A stretch of DNA of 64,000 nucleotides from Barthelona sp. PAP020. Its lineage: Eukaryota > Metamonada: BaSk clade. The notes beneath the pieces are model-generated. The model did no database searches, had not been told where the DNA came from, and worked only from the letters and a program-made list of their open reading frames with translations. The first letter of the stretch is position 1. Each line of letters begins with the position of its first letter. The position numbers and the translations under genes were made by a program. The stretch lies in contig JARQWU010000019.1 in the NCBI GenBank assembly GCA_040182905.1, positions 1 through 64,000 of the forward strand, read 5' to 3'. Positions 54,701 to 63,700 of the stretch are shown here, one piece after another.

Positions 54701-57700
54701 AAACTCTTGAAAAATCTGCACAAAAAACTTTTTCAATCAAACCATAATTGTAAACAAATCCTCCATTGAAACTCACACCACCTTTTAATTCCATAAAAGC
54801 TTCTTCAGTATTAGTTATTCTTCCATTTCCAAATAAATCAATTGAAACATCAATATCTGATGTGAAATATTTGGAAACGACGAGATGTGAATCAATAATT
54901 CTTTTCATCTTTGTTTTATCCACAAACTTAACAGTATCTTCAACATATGTGGAACCATCTTTCAAACAACCATTCACAACAGTCAAGTTTTTAACATTCA
55001 GTTGTCCAGTTCCTGTTCTACAAGAACCACAATCTAAAATAACATGTCCAGCATTTTGAACACCAAACACAGTAATATTGACTTCACATAATGAAATGGA
55101 TGTTTCTGAACAAAAAGTAGCTGTTGGTGTGAAAACAACAGCACCAAACCCATTCACTGTTGAATCACCTGTCAAACAGAACTCTCCAGCAAAAATAATG
55201 GTTTTGTTTTCGTTAAAGCTAACTTCAACATCATGTCCTACCAAAGCACTATTCTCCTCAAAAACATAATCTTCATCAATGACTAATTTTTTGGTAACAT
55301 TAATTTGACCATCAATAGCCATTCCGCCTTTAAAAGCTGAAAAACTCTTCATGTTTGCATATGTCAAATTTGATTCTTGGAAATATCTCCAACTAACTTT
55401 CATATTTAAAGCATCAGGTACCCCACTCAATAGACCTCTATTTGTTAATTTAGGTAAAAAGTTAAATTCGTTAACATAGAATGTATCGTTGTCAAATTTA
55501 TACTCAACAATATCTGGAACACCATACAAATTAGCAGATTGATCAGATGCCACCCACGTTGATTGATAACCCAAAATGAATGTACCAACATTGATAAATT
55601 GAGCGCCAGCATCACCAATAAATTTGGTTTTTCCAGTTGTTTTTGCATAACCTCTATTCTCATAAATTGATGTGTTTAATAATTCAATATTAATAGGTGA
55701 AAAAAATGGTGGTACAAATCCTGCAGGGAAAAGACTTTGCAAAGGGTCATAAAAATCAGTAACACCCAAATTTATCGTTATTCCATCATGACATAAACCA
55801 CCTTTTTGCCAATATGTATAATTTTTAACAACTAAAACATCAGAACCACCTCTATAACCACCAATAATATACAGATCATTCACTTCAACAGGTTGATCAT
55901 TTAAAAATATGGCATAACCTAAACGAATCCTGAATTCATCAAATCCAACAGGATATTCTTGTTCAAAAAAGGTAATGTTTGGTCCAGACAAAATAATGTT
56001 AGAACCCTGTGAAAAAGAAATATTTGGATTGAAGAATACGTTTCCAAAATTGTCTTGTTCAATTCCATTTGTTCTTTTATCTGTGATCACGTTCAAATCA
56101 TCAAATACACATTCTCCATACACATGCATATTTGCATTTAAAGTGATAAAAGATAGGGTACCTGAGAGCACTTGCCAAATACTGGAAGAATTAATATAAA
56201 AATGTTCACCAATTGAAAGTTCAACAGCCATCATCTGGTACAACAATTTCGAAGAAAATCCACCCCTTGCTAAAACAATAAAACCATTGGTAACCGTGAA
56301 ATTATCATAGTTGTGAACAATCATACTGACATTTGAATCTGCTTGAATAAAGATTGTACCATAATTAATAATGAACGCATTGGTTAAATTATTATCAGGT
56401 TGTGCTCTTAACTTCAATTTGAACAAAATTTCGATCAAAGAATTGTGAGTATTAATTAATCTTGCTTCATCTTCTGCTCTAAATTCTGCGAATTTATTTG
56501 CCAATTCAACTGGATCATCAATTGAAGGAGGGAATATGGCATGATGAGCATTGACTAAAGTGGCATTATAGGCTAATATAGATGTTAAAGAACGATAAAA
56601 ATATGCTTCATTCAAATTAACAGTGTACGTGTGATCACCAAAACCACCACCTCTCCAATGTAAACTATTTTTAACATTTAAAATATCTTTTCCAAGTCTA
56701 AAACCATCAAATAAATAGAAATCAACAATAGAAGCATTGAATAATGTATCAAATCTGATTGTTCCACCATATAACATAACTGTTTGCAAATCAATAATAT
56801 TGAGACCTTTGTAAAACATAACATGCCCATCATAAATGAAAATGTTCTGTATCACTTTCACAAAGCTGTTATCTTCAAAAGTAACATTACCACCCTTTAC
56901 ATACAAGTCCATTGGAATATCCACAATTCCTTCAAATGAGATATTGCAGGAATTTTCACAATTAACCATAAATTCATCCATGTGGAATTCACTATTAACT
57001 CCAAAAATCAAAGAATTAAAAATTGGTTCATTTGAATAACCAAACGTTACATTAACACTTTCAATGGTATCTTTAAATGGAATAAACACATCACTAACAT
57101 TTTTGGCTGCCATAATACCGTCAAAATATCCTCCATCATAGAAAACCAATCTATCAACATTAATTATCACCGTAGAATTGAAATAACCATAAAATTCTGA
57201 TTGCACATCAATATATTCACCCTCAAAATTAACATGAGAATGGGTAATATTAAAGATACCATTTCTATTGGGATTTCCTTTAATATGTGTTGCTACATGT
57301 GTTTCAAAAACGTTAGTGGTTACCAAATTTTGTATCGCTAATGTAATTACATCAAATTTACTCATCGAAACATTAAAAACACCATGAGATACTGTACTGC
57401 ACTTTGTTAACAAAGAACGTGAAACATTTAAATGATTGAAATTTGTTAATACAATATGTTCAATAGAATCATCACATAAAACAGAAATATCTTGTTGCAA
57501 ATGGAATAAACCATAATTATTCATGGTAGAATTATTCTTAACAGTTAAATATTTATAATTTAATGTTTCAGTTGTCTGAATTATTGTAGTATCAATCAAA
57601 AAATTCATAACGTGATTGTTATTGATGGTTATATAATTATTTGTGTGAATATTTGTGAAATTCATTGTTGAACTGGAATTACCAGTAAATTTCCCAGAAA

Positions 57701-60700
57701 ACCAATTCAATTTATTGATAAAAACATCACTGTTACCAAAACGTTGAGAATTGGTGAAATTTAATTCATTGAAGATTGAATTATTTGCATTTTCCAAAAT
57801 CAACTGAGAATCAACAAAAACTGAATGATTCCAAAAGAATTGAGTAAAATTCTTTGAAACACTAACAATTGAGTCAGAAATCTTGCCATATTCAATAAAA
57901 TGAATGGTAGAATTTTCAATATCAATACTTGAGCCAATCAACAACAAAGAATCAATCTTATTGACTTCAGTTGCATTCATTTTTATTTGTGTATTTACAT
58001 TGCCATACAGATTACCAAAGGTATCAATAAAAGCATTGAATATATCCAATACACTATATTTATAAATATAAACATCATTCAATGTATTGATTTCAGTAAA
58101 ATTACCAAAAATTACTTCAGAATTGCTTAAAATATCAACATCTAAAATATTAACACCTTTAAAATGTTGTACTTCCATGAATGATTTGCTCTCAATATGA
58201 ATAGCCTTAATGTCTTCATAGAAAATAGTATTGTTCATTGTTAATGTAGAAGTAGATTTCAAATATATCCTGGTGATATCATCAATAAAAGACGCATCAT
58301 AAACCCTTAAAATAGCTTCATCTTGTAAATTAATGTCTTCAATACGACATCCAGAATACACATCAACCCAATTCATCATATCGTACTTACCTTGAAGTGT
58401 TAATGCAACCAAAAGATTTATTTTTTCAAAATAAACATCTTGTGTAAAAATTAAAGTAAAATCAAAATCACAAACAGTTGTAGCTGTAAAATTAATATCA
58501 TAAAAATACCAATTATTAAAAGATGAAGCTTTATCAAATGTTAATAATGTCAAATTAACAAAAGTAGATGAGATAATTCTTCCAAAAGTTTGAACATTTT
58601 TAAATATTGAAACTGTTAAAATTGAATTTTCCACAAATATCTCTGCCTCTACACATTTACTCTTTGTTAAAAATTGTTTAGCAAAAATGGTTGATTTGTC
58701 GAGAGTGACATTATTTGTAAATTGAATGATATTGAAATCACTATTGCTTAAATCATGATAAAATGTTTCAATAACAACATATTTGCTATCGTAAAAATTA
58801 AAAACATTTTTATTCAAAATTGAAGTAATTTTACAATTTAAATCATAAAAATGAGTAAACTTAAGGGTACTGTTGCCATATATCAATCCTTCATTTGTCC
58901 AATTTCCCAATTGAATAATTTTCATTTCATCTTCAAAATTATCCAAAGAATAGAAATAAATATCTCCTTCATTTAAGAATTCATCACTCATTCTCAAGTG
59001 AACATACACATTTAACTTACCCTTAATAGTATTTACAAATGAATAATTTTGAAATATTGTGATGGGACATAACATGTTAATGGTTGCTTCATTAACTAAA
59101 TTTCCATCTTTTTCAATGTATATTCTGGTAACTTCAATATTCCAATCATCAAAATCGGAAGGAATTTCTAACTTAGTGATAAAATCAAAATCATCAACAG
59201 CTTGATTAACAATTGAAGAATTGGCTAATATATAATTTTCCAATCCCTTTAAAATACCTTTCCTTGTTACAATGTTCAAAGAATTTTTTTGCTTGTCACC
59301 AACAAAAACACCATCTTGTATGGTGAAATTTTCAACAATAATTGTATCAAAACCACTACGATTTCCTTCAATTAATTCATATTTTAGAATATTAACGTTC
59401 TCATTTGTATTGAATATGGTATTTCCATATTTTTGTTCAATTAAATGCAAAGATAAAGGATTTGTTAAAATATTAAAAACTAAAGTTGAACTTGTTGTTC
59501 TAATACCTTTAATTGCGGTGATATCACTGAATAAATCGATATCAACATAAGAAGAAAGACAAATTAAAATAGAAGGTAAATAATAGAATGAAGTCTGTTT
59601 CATCAATAATTTTGTATTTATTACACTAATTTCACAAGTTTCACTAATATCCATCACATTATAAGACAATAAATGAACATTATTCTTTTCATTACCAATA
59701 TCTCTAAAACGAATATATGTTCCTGAACAACCTAAAACATTTAATAATTCAGTTTGATGGTAAAAATTAATCCCACCTTTATTAATGGTATAACCTTTTT
59801 GTGAAACTTCCGTATAATTAACATACATATTCAGAATCACATTGGATGAAACCAAAAATTGATTATAATTGATAAAATAACAATCATGTGATGATTCAAA
59901 ACTATTAAAAAGAAGATTGATCAATATTTGAACTTCTCCATAGTTAACAAATTCTTTAAGTTCAACAATAAAGTTAGTGTTTTGTAAAAAGTACACAGAA
60001 CCAGTAATTTCATTTTCAACAAGTAAATGAAGTTTACAATTTGATTTTACATTGAATACTCCATTATTTATAATAGTTCCACCAACAATTTCCCAATACG
60101 ATGTTATTAACATGTCATTATTGTTAATAATACGAGAATTTTCAGATATTATTAATTTTTGATATGTTGTCGTTGCATCATTAGAAAAATAGAAATCATT
60201 TTCATTATATATAAATATATTACCATCAAGAATAATATCACCAGTATTAAACCACAAAGTTTTGATGTTTTTAATGTATAAATTGCCAAAAATTGAAACT
60301 TTTTCAAATTGACTGACACTCATCAAAATTAAATGATCAGTTCCATTTAATACAGTATTAATTAAATGCGAATTTCGAATAGTAACATCTTCATTTGATT
60401 GAAAATCAATATATGAATTATTTGAAGTGATAGAATTAATTTCCATTGAATTTTGATTATTTTTGAAATATATGTGACTATTATCGATAAAATATTCCTT
60501 ATTAGAAATTGTACTATTTGAAAATGTATTATTATCAGTAAAATCTAAACAAACAAGACGAATTGAAGTTTCAGAGTTAATAAAACTAGAATTACCATGT
60601 TTTAAATCAAAAATATCAATAATAAACAATGAATTGTTCATAAATAGACTTATATAAGATTGATCAAATTTAAAACTATTTGATCTATTTGATAACTCAT

Positions 60701-63700
60701 TTATAGTTTCATTAATTAATGAATTAACATTTTGATCAATATAATAAACAGAATTCATTGTTAAAAAGAGTATTTCAATGGTCGAATTTATCATAACAAA
60801 TTTTTGTTCATTTTCAAAATATTCCATCAAATATGCATCATTAGCAATGAAATTTGAATCAATTAGAGAAATATCATTGTGAAAAACAACAATATTATTG
60901 AAATTGGATTTGTTAAAACATGAAAATTTCAAATCAAAGAGAATTACTGAATTATCAATAAAATTGATTCTAGCATAATTATGAAATGAAACTTGTTCAT
61001 ATGTTAAACTATCCGGAATGGCAAAATGCACAGAATGTGCTGATTCAAGATAATTATTGTTTATTAAATTCAAAACAGATATAATATGCCATTGTTTCAA
61101 GTATAATTCATAAGAATTTATGTATAAATAACCATTATTTATGAAAGTATTCTCGATATTAACAGAACCCCAAATGTACATTTCACCATTAATGGTGTTT
61201 TGAATATTCCCATCAATAGAAAAATTGGAATTGCATGTAATATTTAAAGTTTGATTGTTTATTAACATTGAATTTTCAATAATCTTAATTTCAAGATATT
61301 TCCAATCACTCAAATTTTTAGGTTGATTTTCATCTGTCAATAACGTCATTATACCATTGTTTATAAGTGTTGTTTCTTTATCCAAACATAACAATTCGCT
61401 ATCAATAATAGAACTATCATTTAAAATTCTTGTAATACCTTTGTCAACAAAACAACCTTTATTCCATTTCATTTTGTAAACATTTAAATATCCTATATTG
61501 GTTCTATTACCACCATTAATTAATTCTAAAAAATTAATGAATGATTCTAAAGGTAAATCAATATTTAAATTAGCTCTATCTACAATAACATTATTCAATT
61601 TCAAATTTGTATTTAGATTATTGAAATGAACAATAGAATTACTCAAATAGAAATTAGAAGTATTATATATATTTGCTGAATTATTAAATTTTAAATATCC
61701 ATAAACAAACACTTGATTTTTTTCTGTGAAATTAAAATCACAACCAATACAATATACTTTCGAATGAGTATAAATCGTTAATGCTCCTGATGATTCAAAG
61801 TACCCTTGTAAATATGATATACCTGAATAAAATTTAACATATGAACTTGCTAAAGCCTTAAACTCCCCATGTATTTCAATTCCTTCTCTTATTATAAAAG
61901 TATTGTTAAACAGTTCCGTTGTAGCATTATCATGTTCATAGTAATTGATTTGCATATCAACGGTGGAATTAAAATGAATCAGATTGTAATTCTCAAATTT
62001 AGAAGGTTCCGAAATAGTTGATAAATCATCCTTTTTAAATACAATTTCTCGACAAGTGGAAATGAATCCATAATTAATGAAAGAATGTATTTTAATTTCT
62101 GGTCTATAAGCAAATGAACTACAATCAAAATAGATATTTCCTTTGTTTAAAAAGATACTTTTTGTTTCACTCAAAATATTTCGATAAATGTACATATCTC
62201 CATAATTATAAAAAACTCCATCGTAAAGTTCCCATCTAGAATCAATATACATAATACCACTATTATTTAAATAAGCAGTAGGTCCAAATTCTACCATAAA
62301 ATATTTGTTATGATTGGGATAATCATCTTGTAGTATATAGATCAAATTTTTATTAAATAAACGTACATTTTCGTGGAAATTTACCGGAGACTTTTTAAAA
62401 GTCAAGATTCCATAATTGACTATGGCTAAATTATTGTGAAAACTAGAACTATCAACAACTAAAACATCAAGAAAATGTAATTCATCAGATCCATAAAATT
62501 CAGTTCCATAAAACGTTACATTATACATATAAACGGGTAAACCAGTATCAAAATAAATATTTGAGTCAGATAACTCCAATTGAGTGCTATTAATGGAATT
62601 GTGCAAATCAATATAATGAATAGTGGATGTTTTGACTATGGATTCCATACAATCGATACTAACATTGTCAAAATATACCACAGAGTTTACTATATACATC
62701 TTATCCACAGTTATATTAGCAGTATTATTAAATACGATTCTACTGTTCTTAATCGTTAAAACAGAACAACCTGTAAAATTTCCATAAAAATCACCAGTAA
62801 AACCATCCAATGCAAAAGTGCCTTCACATGCATTAATGCTGGTTTCATTTGCAAACGTCAAAGCTTTATTGATAGGAGTCACACTAACTGTCTCACCAGA
62901 ATATTTGTTAACAATGTCACTTGACATAGCAATAATGTGCAAGAAAGAATCAATCGATTTGATGAAGAAATCTCCTTCATGATATCCACCTTCTCCAAAA
63001 ATAACTCTACCATCAACAATGTTCCAAACACTATGTATGTTTCTTGTATCAACAATGGATCTAAACGTTACTGCTGCACTATCATAGATACCAACATAAT
63101 TGAAATTTGTAAATTTATCGCCAACCATTAATGAACTCCCACTTATCTTAAATATACCAATATTCTCAAAATTATCAAACAATATAAATCTCTCTTGATC
63201 TCTGTGTTCTTCAAAAGTCATGATATCAAAACTATATTCATTTAAACTGTAACTGCCTAAATTCAAATGACAATATGCTCTCAAATTACCATAATTCAAA
63301 AGAGAAGAATTCTCTCCAGTCTGTGATAAGATAAAATTAGTTTCAAAGGATACTGTACCCAAAGGCATGTTGATAAATTTGGCATCATTTTCAATATTCA
63401 AGACTGCCCATGGCATTGAATCCAAAGTAACGTAAGATTTTTGTTCAACAAATTTCAACAAACCATAGTTAGTAATAACAGAGGAATATCCAAGATAAAA
63501 GTCAGAAATTTTAAAAACAGTTGATTCTCCGAACAAATTCATCCTGACATTGTCAAGAAATCCACCACCATACCATTGAAAGATAGAACTGACATTAATG
63601 ACATCATGCCCATCTCTAAAACTACTGTACATAATCATTTGATCAATAACAACATCATGAGAAGTATTGAATGTAATATTTGAATGTCTTATATCAAAAA

